A stretch of DNA of 64,000 bases from Clostridia bacterium (lineage in GTDB: Bacteria; Bacillota; DAOUPZ01), in assembly GCA_030625885.1 (NCBI GenBank), contig DAOUPZ010000013.1, positions 1 through 64,000 on the forward strand, in the 5' to 3' direction. Each line of letters begins with the position of its first letter. Position 1 is the stretch's first letter. Of this stretch, positions 44,694 through 51,976 are shown piece after piece. Under the pieces are notes generated by a model. It was given only the letters and a program-made list of their open reading frames with translations. It did no database searches and was not told where the DNA came from. A program made the translations under genes and the position numbers.

Positions 44694-45983
44694 GTGCGTT
44701 TAGAACTTGGAAAAATTAAAATTACCGATGTTCAATTTGGTGAATCAACCAAGGTAGAAAACGGCACTCTGTTTGTTAACAAACAAGAATTAATTGACAT
44801 GGCTCTGCAAGACGAACGCCTGAAAAGTGTGGCTATCGAACTTGCACGGCCTGGGGAATCCATTAGAATTACCCCTGTTAAGGATGTGATTGAACCTCGA
44901 GTTAAAGTAGAAGGCTCTGGTGTGATGTTCCCCGGTATGATTGGGAATAAGGTTAAAACAGTGGGTTCAGGGCGTACGCATGCATTGGTTGGGGCTACAG
45001 TAATTACCTGTGGTAAAATCGTCGGTTTCCAGGAAGGTGTTATTGACATGTCTGGTCCGATAGCCAAGTATTGTCCGTTCTCTGAAACCTATAACGTTTG
45101 TGTGGTCGTTACCCCTCAAGAAGGTCTGGGAACACATGCTTATGAAGCAGCTGCGAGAGAAGCAGGTTTAAAAATTGCGACAGCTGTTGGGGAAGCAGGG
45201 AGAAATGTTGAGCCTGATGAAGTGGTTGTTTATGATACCAAACCGCTTTTAGAACAGGTTAACGAATATCCCGGTTTACCGAAGATTGGCTACATTCATA
45301 TGCTTCAATCCCAAGGTTTACTTCATGACACGTATTACTATGGTGTAGATGCCAAGCAAATTGTACCAACTTTCATGTATCCAACCGAGATTATGGATGG
45401 CGCGATTACAAGTGGTAACTGTGTGGCACCTTGTGATAAAGTAACCACATTCCATCATTTAAACAATCCGGTTATTGAAGACCTTTATAAGAGACATGGT
45501 AAGGATCTTAACTTTATTGGTGTTATTCTAACCAACGAAAATGTATTCCTGGCAGACAAAGAAAGATCTTCCGATATGGTCGGAAAATTTGTGGAATACC
45601 TCGGTTTAGATGGTGTCCTTATCACGGAAGAGGGATATGGTAATCCGGATACCGATTTAATGATGAACTGTAAAAAAGCGACGGATGCAGGGGCTAACGT
45701 TGTCCTGATTACGGACGAGTTTCCGGGCAGAGATGGCAAATCCCAATCCTTAGCTGATGCTAAAACAGAAGCAGATGCACTTGTATCATGTGGAAATGGT
45801 AATATCATTCTGAATTTCCCACCCATGGATAAAGTAATCGGGATGCTTGACTATATTGAAAGCCAAATTGGCGGATACGAAGGCAGTTTAAAACCGGATG
45901 GCAGCATCGAAGGGGAACTTCAACTTGTTATCGCAAGTACGATCGCCAACGGTTATAACAAGCTAACTGCCAGAACTTACTAG
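44694..45983 (+). CDS. Glycine/sarcosine/betaine reductase component B, proprotein subunit (GrdE type)
   Basis: 429 residues from GTG 44694, 8 bases after GGAGG; an in-frame GTG at 44685 lies in the ribosome-binding site. GrdE/GrdG/GrdI family: MRLELGKIKITDVQFG, RTHALVGATVITCGKIVGFQEG, EGLGTHAYEAAAREAGLKIAT. The processing site is visible as Asn242-Cys243 in ITSGNCVAPCDKV; family knowledge is that cleavage before this Cys gives alpha and beta chains and a pyruvoyl/carbonyl group that forms a Schiff base with the substrate amine. It lies 16 bases upstream of the selenoprotein gene. Which amine is reduced cannot be told, so no symbol is assigned. GrdA, GrdC and GrdD are not in the window. Confidence 0.92.
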   Translation: MRLELGKIKITDVQFGESTKVENGTLFVNKQELIDMALQDERLKSVAIELARPGESIRITPVKDVIEPRVKVEGSGVMFPGMIGNKVKTVGSGRTHALVGATVITCGKIVGFQEGVIDMSGPIAKYCPFSETYNVCVVVTPQEGLGTHAYEAAAREAGLKIATAVGEAGRNVEPDEVVVYDTKPLLEQVNEYPGLPKIGYIHMLQSQGLLHDTYYYGVDAKQIVPTFMYPTEIMDGAITSGNCVAPCDKVTTFHHLNNPVIEDLYKRHGKDLNFIGVILTNENVFLADKERSSDMVGKFVEYLGLDGVLITEEGYGNPDTDLMMNCKKATDAGANVVLITDEFPGRDGKSQSLADAKTEADALVSCGNGNIILNFPPMDKVIGMLDYIESQIGGYEGSLKPDGSIEGELQLVIASTIANGYNKLTARTY

Positions 45984-45999
45984 GAAAGGGGGAGAGAAG

Positions 46000-47310
46000 A
46001 TGAGTAAATTAAAAGTTGTCCATTATATCAATAACTTTTTCGCCGGAATCGGTGGAGAAGAAAAAGCAGATATTGTTCCAGAAATCAGAGAAGGTGTTGT
46101 GGGTCCCGGTATGGCCTTAAATAAGGCTTTGGGAGATGAAGCCGAAGTGGTAGCGACTGCCATTTGTGGTGATTCCTATTTTGGGGAAAACCTGGAAGAA
46201 GCGCAAGCAACCCTTATTGAAATGATCAAACAATATGAACCGGATTTATTTGTAGCAGGACCTGCATTTAATGCCGGAAGATACGGTGTGGCTTGTGGAA
46301 TCATAGCTAAAGCGGTAGAGGCTGAATTAAACATCCCTGTTATTACAGGCATGTATATTGAAAATCCAGGGGCAGACATGTTTAAAAAAGACCTACATAT
46401 TATTGCAACAAATAACTCTGCTGCAGATATGAGAAATGCAATACCAAAGGTGGCAAAACTGGGTTTGAAATTAGCTAAAGGTGAAGAAGTAGGGCCGCCG
46501 GAAGAAGAAGGCTATCACGTCAGAGGCATCAGAGTCAATTACTTTCATGAACGAAGAGGGACAGAACGGGCGATTGATATGCTGCTGAAAAAGATCAATG
46601 GCGAAGAATTTGTGACTGAATATCCTATGCCTGTTTTTGATCGGGTAGAACCACAACCGGCAATTAAAGATATGTCCAAGGTGAAAGTTGCCATTGTGAC
46701 ATCAGGTGGGATTGTACCGCAAGGTAACCCGGATCGCATCGAGTCATCCAGTGCCACAAAATATGGGATCTATGATATTAGCGGAATGGATTCCTTAACG
46801 TCTGATAAGTTTATGACCATTCATGGTGGTTATGACCGTGCATTTGTTACGGAAAACCCTAACCTCGTCGTACCTTTAGATGTCATGCGTGAAATGGAAA
46901 AAGAAGGCGTTATCGGTGAATTATGTAACTACTTTGTGACAACCACAGGGACGGGTACGGCAGTAGGTAACGCTAAAGCATTTGGGGAAGCATTTTCGAA
47001 AAAATTAGTAGCTGACGGCGTAGAGGCTGTTATTTTAACATCTACCTGAGGTACCTGTACACGTTGCGGTGCAACGATGGTCAAAGAAGTTGAAAGAGCG
47101 GGTATTCCAGTTGTTCACGTATGTACAGTTACTCCCATTTCCCTGACGGTAGGTGCAAACCGAATCGTACCGGCAGTTGGTATTCCCTATCCATTAGGTG
47201 ATCCTAATTTAGACGTAGAAGGCGACAAGAAATTAAGAAGACAGTTAGTTGAAAAAGCGCTGAAAGCTTTGCAAACAGAAGTTGAAGAGCAGACGGTATT
47301 TGAAGATTAG
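46000..47310 (+). CDS. Glycine/sarcosine/betaine reductase component B, selenoprotein subunit (GrdB type, Sec350)
   Basis: 436 residues reading the in-frame TGA at 47047-47049 as selenocysteine 350 (ILTST-U-GTCTRCGATM). Without recoding the frame would stop at 349 residues, and the continuation GIPVVHVCTVTPISLTVGANRIVPAVGIPYPLG is plainly the conserved GrdB C-terminus. N-terminus VVHYINNFFAGIGGEEKAD and AGPAFNAGRYGVACG, TGMYIENPGADMF are standard. The region before Sec is unusual: NPNLVVPLDVMREMEKEG and NYFVTTTGTGTAVG where classical GrdB/F/H have a DRVLPVDVLR...YTTxGNGT-like string, so this may be a distinct reductase subtype. The Sec attacks the substrate-bound carbon and passes it on to GrdA. 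ATG with GGGGGAGAG upstream. Confidence 0.95.
47062..47076 (+). promoter_or_regulatory. SECIS-like hairpin downstream of the Sec codon
   Basis: Perfect 6-bp stem CGTTGC-GGT-GCAACG, 12 bases after the UGA (47047-47049). Position and the GG-starting apical loop suit a bacterial SECIS read by SelB. It overlaps the codons for the conserved TRCGAT segment. Confidence 0.7.
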
Positions 47311-47331
47311 AGATTATTTTAAAGTGGGAAA

Positions 47332-47365
47332 GTAAGGAAAGGTAATATGTATTACTTTTCCTTAC
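47332..47365 (+). terminator. Hairpin after the GrdB-type gene
   Basis: Stem GTAAGGAAAGGTAAT / ATTACTTTTCCTTAC (15 bp, one G-U), loop ATGT, 21 bases past the stop codon. No T tract follows, so it may be a stability hairpin rather than a terminator. Confidence 0.6.
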
Positions 47366-47430
47366 GCAGATATAACAGGAATTGGACAATACATTAGTAT
47401 TTATTAATGAGCTAGAAAGCACAAATTTTA

Positions 47431-47604
47431 GCAAGAAATAAAAGTAAAAAAGCGAACATTCAAAGTTTTTTGTATGTGGTTCTCAGTGAAGGCAGAAAAA
47501 AACCGTTAAAAATTTTGAGTCAAAATTTAGGTTTTTTTTCTGACAAGCTGTTAGAACCACTCAAAAAACTTTGTCAGAGAGCGTTTTATTTTTATTTCTT
47601 TAGC
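47431..47604. repeat. 174-bp imperfect palindrome (MITE-like)
   Basis: Nearly continuous inverted repeat. Outer AAGAAATAAAAGTAAAAAAGCG pairs with the 47581-47604 segment, CAAAGTTTTTTG (47461-47472) with CAAAAAACTTTG (47562-47573), GTGGTTCT with AGAACCAC, AGAAAAAAACC with GGTTTTTTTTCT, and AATTTTGA with TCAAAATT at the centre. No coding potential. It differs in sequence from the GCAGGTAG family elsewhere in the window. Confidence 0.75.
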
Positions 47605-47654
47605 ATTTAGCCGTTAGGCGTTTTTCTCAGTATAGCTTGAGATTTAAAATGGAA

Positions 47655-47850
47655 TGGTGCTTGGTACCATAGGTGGAGGTTAAAATAACCGTATCAATAG
47701 CGTAGGTAAATAATTCTTTCGTTTACTAACAGTGGTATAGAAATGATCATGAAGCTCGCCAATGCTTCCTTCTTTTTCTACATCTCTTAATACATCTACT
47801 GGTAATATACGATGAGAACCTTCATTATAATACACCAGGTCATAAGCACC
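47655..47850 (-). pseudogene. Relic of a canonical GrdB-type gene, Sec codon changed to TAT
   Basis: Read on the minus strand from 47850, one frame gives GAYDLVYYNEGSHRILPVD then VLRDVEKEGSIGELHDHFYTT, the classical GrdB/F/H region before the selenocysteine. After a frameshift with a deletion, a second frame gives YAIDTVILTSTYGTKHHS, which aligns with VEAVILTST-U-GTCTRC of the intact gene. The Sec position is TAT at 47671-47669. Homology ends a few codons later, and at the 5' side near 47850 (a TAA is in frame just before). No start, no C-terminus. It is closer to canonical GrdB than the intact neighbour is, so it is not a simple copy of it. Confidence 0.82.
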
Positions 47851-47881
47851 CTTTTATCCAATAGAGTTTATCCCGAACTAC

Positions 47882-48029
47882 CGTTTCTAAGACTCCCTCT
47901 TCTGCAAGAGGGAGCCTAAGAAACGCTACGTTCCCGATTCGGTTTTCTAAACGCTTACGTGGGAGAGAAAGAAACTCCCACGTAAGCGTTAGAAAACTAT
48001 TTATGGGATGGTATATACCATCCCATAAA
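47882..48029. repeat. Three consecutive long hairpins
   Basis: Hairpin 1, 47882-47925: CGTTTCT ... AGAAACG enclosing CTCCCTCTT-CTGC-AAGAGGGAG. Hairpin 2, 47942-47997: left arm GTTTTCTAAACGCTTACGTG plus GGAG, 9-base loop, right arm complementary with one bulged A. Hairpin 3, 48000-48029: perfect 30-base palindrome around GGTATATACC. They fill the space between the two grdB relics. None has a terminator T tract; hairpin 2 might be an element end. Confidence 0.75.
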
Positions 48030-48065
48030 AATAATTTCGTTCCTCTTTCTCATGGGTGAGGAAGC

Positions 48066-48149
48066 AAGAAATTAAGAAGACAATTGGTTGAAAAAGCGCT
48101 GAAAGCTTTGCAAACCGAAGTTGATGAACAAACGGTATTTGAAGACTAG
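48066..48149 (+). pseudogene. 3' tail of a second GrdB-type gene
   Basis: 84 bases encoding KKLRRQLVEKALKALQTEVDEQTVFED-stop, in two readable halves of one frame. It aligns with the last 84 bases of the intact gene (from 47227) with about seven substitutions, several of them synonymous. Everything upstream is missing. This shows that a second plus-strand copy existed, or that the 3' end was duplicated when the intervening DNA was inserted. The 907-base stretch between the intact gene and the NSS gene thus has relics and palindromes but no intact gene. Confidence 0.85.
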
Positions 48150-48217
48150 ATGAAAATTATAAAAAGTCGAAATTATTATATTATATTATAAAAATATAAA
48201 GAAAGAGGTGTCTCTTG

Positions 48218-49576
48218 ATGGAAAAAGAAAGAGCGAACTGGGGCAGTCGAATAGGGTTTATTTTAGCAGCAGCAGGGTTTTCCGTTGGTTTAGGTAACAT
48301 CTGGAGATTCCCATATATGACTGGTATGAATGGTGGGGGCGCATTCCTTATAGTTTATTTGGCAATCTCTTTAATCATCGGTGTCCCACTATTTCTTTCA
48401 GAAGTTGGCTTAGGGCGTAAAACGCAACTTAATCCCATTGCAGGGATGCGGAAACTGACGAAAAAAGGCAGTCCATGGGTGGCGGCTGGTTGGTTAGGTA
48501 CCCTTGCTTCGGTATTTGTTATGTCCTATTATTTGCAGGTGATTGGCTGGATGGTTGCCTACTTTTTTAAGGTAATATCCGGTACATTTAAAGGGATGGA
48601 GGCAGAACAGCTTGATGCTGCGTATGCTTCATTTACTGCAAATACACCTGTGGTCATGGCGTTTACACTTATTGTTGCTATTATTTTGGGTGTGATCGTA
48701 ACCAGAGGACTAAAAGAAGGTGTTGAAAAAGCTTGTAAGATCATGATGCCAACTCTATTTATTTTCTTGCTCCTCTTAGGTATTAGATCTTTGACGTTGC
48801 CAAATGCCATTGAAGGAGTTAAATGGTATCTAACACCTGATTTTTCTAAAATAAATGCTGGGGTTCTTGTTGCATCACTGGGTCAGGTATTCTTCTCAAT
48901 TGGAATTGGGGCCGCATGTGCCTTCACTTATGGGAGTTATTTGCATCCCACACAATCGGATCTTCCGAAAGATTTAGCAATTGTTATTTTCTTAGACATG
49001 TTGGTTGCCGTTATTGCAGGCTTTGTTATCTTTCCCGCTTTGTTTTCATTTGGAATGGAACCTGATGCGGGTGCAGGATTGCTATTTGTTACGATGACCA
49101 GAATGTTTGGGGAGCTCCCCGTGGGAAATTTACTAGGCGGAATGTTCTTCTTCTTGATTGTAATGGCAGGTTTAACATCTGGTATGGGATATTTAGAAAC
49201 CGTATCTAATACCATGTCAGAATTATATAACATTGACCGCAAAAAATCTGTTTGGGGTACGCTGGCAGTGATGTTCTTATTAGGTATTCCTGCTATTCTT
49301 TCTCAGGGTTCATGGTCTCATGTTTTAATTCTTGGTATGAATTTCTTTGATTTTTACGATTATCTATCTGGCAATGTTTTGATGACAGCTTCCGGTTTGA
49401 TGATAATTTTGTACACCGCTTTTGTGTGGAAGTTTGAGAACTACAAGGAACAAAATAATATCGGAGCTACCACTATAAAAATTGGTAACTGGCAGAAGAT
49501 TTTAGTGACAATTATTGGTCCTATCGCTGTAGCCTACATTACGATATCGGCGATCATTAAACCATTTTTACATTAG
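48218..49576 (+). CDS. Neurotransmitter:sodium symporter family (NSS) transporter
   Basis: 452 residues; ATG 48218 follows AAAGAGGTG (a TTG three bases before is less well placed). LeuT-like: WGSRIGFILAAAGFSVGLGNIWRFPY is the hallmark TM1 with its unwound Na+/substrate site, then NGGGAFLIVYL, about eleven or twelve membrane segments, and SLGQVFFSIGIGAACAFTYGSY (TM6 region). Prokaryotic NSS members carry amino acids (glycine, alanine, leucine, tryptophan, methionine). Position after the grd genes suggests import of glycine or a small amino acid for the reductase, by Na+ symport. Sixty-eight bases from the grdB relic. Confidence 0.93.
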   Translation: MEKERANWGSRIGFILAAAGFSVGLGNIWRFPYMTGMNGGGAFLIVYLAISLIIGVPLFLSEVGLGRKTQLNPIAGMRKLTKKGSPWVAAGWLGTLASVFVMSYYLQVIGWMVAYFFKVISGTFKGMEAEQLDAAYASFTANTPVVMAFTLIVAIILGVIVTRGLKEGVEKACKIMMPTLFIFLLLLGIRSLTLPNAIEGVKWYLTPDFSKINAGVLVASLGQVFFSIGIGAACAFTYGSYLHPTQSDLPKDLAIVIFLDMLVAVIAGFVIFPALFSFGMEPDAGAGLLFVTMTRMFGELPVGNLLGGMFFFLIVMAGLTSGMGYLETVSNTMSELYNIDRKKSVWGTLAVMFLLGIPAILSQGSWSHVLILGMNFFDFYDYLSGNVLMTASGLMIILYTAFVWKFENYKEQNNIGATTIKIGNWQKILVTIIGPIAVAYITISAIIKPFLH

Positions 49577-49654
49577 GATCATACAGTAAAATGGTTACTA
49601 TACGGTAAAACATAAACCACTACACTCATAACGAATAGTAATAACTGCTAATTA

Positions 49655-49689
49655 CCTTTCTGGATAGTTATTATAGCTATCCAAAAAGG
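49655..49689 (+). terminator. Hairpin after the NSS gene
   Basis: CCTTTCTGGATAG / CTATCCAAAAAGG with a 9-base loop, one mismatch (C/A). It lies ~80 bases past the stop; no long T run follows, so termination strength is uncertain. Confidence 0.5.
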
Positions 49690-49793
49690 CTGATTCCAAG
49701 TATGTTTTTCAATTTAGTAATATTTAATCAAATAAAGGAGATGTGAAGTATGTTAGCAGTTCTTCATTGAAATATCAATTTAGGAAATGATGA

Positions 49794-51260
49794 TTGCCAA
49801 AGAACCCCGGGTCTAGTTTAAGGGGATACTTTAACAAGAAAAAAAGATTAAGAGATTTAGCAATAGTTCTAGGTCTCTTTTTTATAATATTAGCAAGTAT
49901 AACTTTTGAATGCGCTATCTTCTATTTAATTTCTTTCGATACGAGGATAGTAGTATCAAATCAAATTCTCCTCATGACACTAAAAATAGCGAAAGGGCTG
50001 GATGAAATGGAAATAGTTCCATTGCTCATTGTATTGGTAAATATATTAGCTAAAGATTGTCTTAGTGGCATAATTATTGTTAAATTAGGATTACCAGCTG
50101 TATTGGGGCACATGTTAGGCGGCGTAATATTTGGTCCTGTCGGATTAGGAATTATACATCATAGTGAAGTCATATCTTTAGCAGCGGATTTTGGGGTAAT
50201 ATTAATGATGTTCCTTGTCGGAATTGAAACTAATGTGGACGAAATGAAAAAAGCCGGAATAGCTGCTGTAATGGGAGGCATTGGTGGAGTTATAGTATCT
50301 TTTGTTTTAGGATTTTTTACAGCACGCTATATTTTTTCCTTTAGTATTTTTGTCAGTTTGTTTATAGGGGTGTTACTTACAGCTACAAGTGTGTCCATTT
50401 CTGCGCAAACGTTAGGGAATTTAGGTTATATTCGGACTAAAGAAGGGAAAACAATCCTGGGTGCAGCAATCGTTGATGACATTTTTAGTATTATTTTGCT
50501 ATCTGTCATTTTAGGCCTTTATAGTAGCGGTCAAGGTAACGGCGAAATAAATGTACTATTTCTTCTTGGTAAAATGATGATATTCTTTCTTGGAGCAATC
50601 GTTATAGGGGAAAAAGTTTTGCCATGGATCATTAAAATTTTACATCTTAATAAAGACCAATATACCCTTACAATGACGGCGTTAATTGTTTGTTTTTATT
50701 ATTCATTATTTGCTGAAGCGTTTATTGGGAAAGCAGCTACCATTACAGGTGCATATATTGCCGGTGTTTGCTTTGCTAAGAGAAAATTTGCGCATGAAAT
50801 CGATCAAAATATTTCGATGTTAGCTAATTCTTTTTTTGTTCCCATATTTTTTGTTAATGTAGGGTTGCAGGTAAAAAAGGTGCCAATAGATGGAGAATTA
50901 ATATTTTATGCATTGTTAGTCATATTGATAGCGATCATTTCTAAGGTTGTGGGTTCTGGTGTAGGTGCTTATTTTGGTCGTTTTAGCATTTTAGAATCCT
51001 TGCGGGTTGGCATTGGGATGGTATCGCGGGGAGAAGTGGCGTTGCTCATTTGTTCCATGGGTCTAAAAATAGGTATCATAAATCAAGAAGTGTATATATT
51101 AATGATTGGAATGACAATTGTAACAACGATTATTGCTCCTATATTATTAAAAATGAGTTTTAATAATGTAGCATTGATTACTAAAATTAATCAAATAGAG
51201 GGTTTGTATTTTAAAAGAGAAAATAAACAATCTAAGGCGTATTTAGAAGAAACACTATAG
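49794..51260 (+). CDS. CPA2-type cation:proton antiporter (KefB/Nha-like)
   Basis: 488 residues from TTG 49794 with only a weak AGGAAA, or ~417 residues from ATG 50007 (MEIVPLLIVLVNILAKD), which has AAAGGG 9 bases upstream and begins where the family usually begins. The longer form adds one hydrophobic segment (IVLGLFFIILASITFECAIF). Core: LGLPAVLGHMLGGVIFGPVGLG, FGVILMMFLVGIETNVDEM, GAAIVDDIFSIILLSVILG (the DD ion-binding pair in TM5/6), GIGMVSRGEVALLICSMGLK. No TrkA/RCK domain, but a PII-like gene follows 21 bases downstream. It likely exchanges Na+ or K+ for H+, maintaining the gradient used by the Na+ symporters nearby. Confidence 0.88.
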   Translation: MPKNPGSSLRGYFNKKKRLRDLAIVLGLFFIILASITFECAIFYLISFDTRIVVSNQILLMTLKIAKGLDEMEIVPLLIVLVNILAKDCLSGIIIVKLGLPAVLGHMLGGVIFGPVGLGIIHHSEVISLAADFGVILMMFLVGIETNVDEMKKAGIAAVMGGIGGVIVSFVLGFFTARYIFSFSIFVSLFIGVLLTATSVSISAQTLGNLGYIRTKEGKTILGAAIVDDIFSIILLSVILGLYSSGQGNGEINVLFLLGKMMIFFLGAIVIGEKVLPWIIKILHLNKDQYTLTMTALIVCFYYSLFAEAFIGKAATITGAYIAGVCFAKRKFAHEIDQNISMLANSFFVPIFFVNVGLQVKKVPIDGELIFYALLVILIAIISKVVGSGVGAYFGRFSILESLRVGIGMVSRGEVALLICSMGLKIGIINQEVYILMIGMTIVTTIIAPILLKMSFNNVALITKINQIEGLYFKRENKQSKAYLEETL

Positions 51261-51281
51261 AATTTAATGGAGGAAATGAGT

Positions 51282-51641
51282 ATGCATCTACTAGTTCTTA
51301 TTTTAAACCGAGTAGATTTACTGGATGACATTTTAGAAGCGTTTCTTAAGTTAGATGTTAGGGGAGCGACGATTCTTGATAGTGTAGGAATGGGTAGAAC
51401 CATTGACGAGCATATCCCTATTTTTGCTGGATTACGCACTGTTTTTCAAGCGGGAAGACCGAGCAATAAAACGATTTTCTCCGTCATTGAAGATGAAGAA
51501 AAATTGCAACAAGTTGTTAAAATGTTGCGAGATCAGTTAGATGATTTTGAAATAGCGGGGACAGGTTTGCTTTTTGTTGTGCCCCTTTGCGAGGTTTATG
51601 GTATAGCAACGTCGATTGAGGGAAAACTAAAAGAAATATAA
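51282..51641 (+). CDS. PII-like small protein next to a cation antiporter
   Basis: 119 residues; ATG 51282 is 8 bases after GGAGG, and the in-frame ATG 51267 lies in front of that site. Ferredoxin-like alpha/beta pattern of PII/CutA type: MHLLVLILNRVDLLDDILEAF, LDVRGATILDSVGMGRTI (T-loop-like position), then TIFSVIEDEEKLQQVVKML and a GTGLLFVVPLCEVYGI strand comparable to GKIFVxxVExxxRI in PII. The T-loop differs from GlnB and lacks its uridylylation Tyr context. Pairing with the antiporter suggests regulation by direct contact, as SbtB does for SbtA; this is inference. Confidence 0.75.
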   Translation: MHLLVLILNRVDLLDDILEAFLKLDVRGATILDSVGMGRTIDEHIPIFAGLRTVFQAGRPSNKTIFSVIEDEEKLQQVVKMLRDQLDDFEIAGTGLLFVVPLCEVYGIATSIEGKLKEI

Positions 51642-51976
51642 AAAAGCATCTTAGAGGAAGATTAAAGAACAATGATTAAAAATGAGGGTTTCTATGATTA
51701 AGCTTACTGTAATAATATAGCCACATTATTACAGTATTTATATAAATGTGTGGTGATTAATCCCCCAAAAAATAATTGCCACAAGATTCATGTTCAAAGA
51801 AGATTGGTGATTAGTGGATCTACCAATGTAAACAAGCGAAAAACCTTTCCAAATATTTGGAAAGGTTTTTCGTTTGTTTACTATCTTTTGTCTCGTCTTT
51901 CTTGACGGTGCTTGCAAAATATGATACGATGAAATAAGTAAATATTTGTAAAAAATACATTGAGAAGGTGGCATTT
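51642..51976 (+). terminator. 335-base gap: strong hairpin (51828-51881) and promoter (51902-51930)
   Basis: No gene. GTAAACAAGCGAAAAACCTT (51828-51847) starts a ~27-bp near-perfect stem closing at ATTTGG; the descending arm AAAGGTTTTTCGTTTGTTTAC is T-rich and can terminate. Then TTGACG (51902-51907), 17-base spacer, TACGAT (51925-51930) drives the coiled-coil gene. A similar TTGACT/TACGAT pair precedes topB. The first 180 bases are AT-rich without visible signals. Confidence 0.75.

Noticed and set aside
46000-47049. A complete 349-residue GrdB ending at TGA, and a separate 77-residue gene at 47077-47310
   Set aside because: The TGA is in frame at the position of the conserved selenocysteine, and the downstream frame continues the family sequence without a gap.
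47641-47860. Transposase fragment in the region after grdB
   Set aside because: Translating the minus strand gave clear GrdB sequence instead; no transposase motif was found anywhere in the window.
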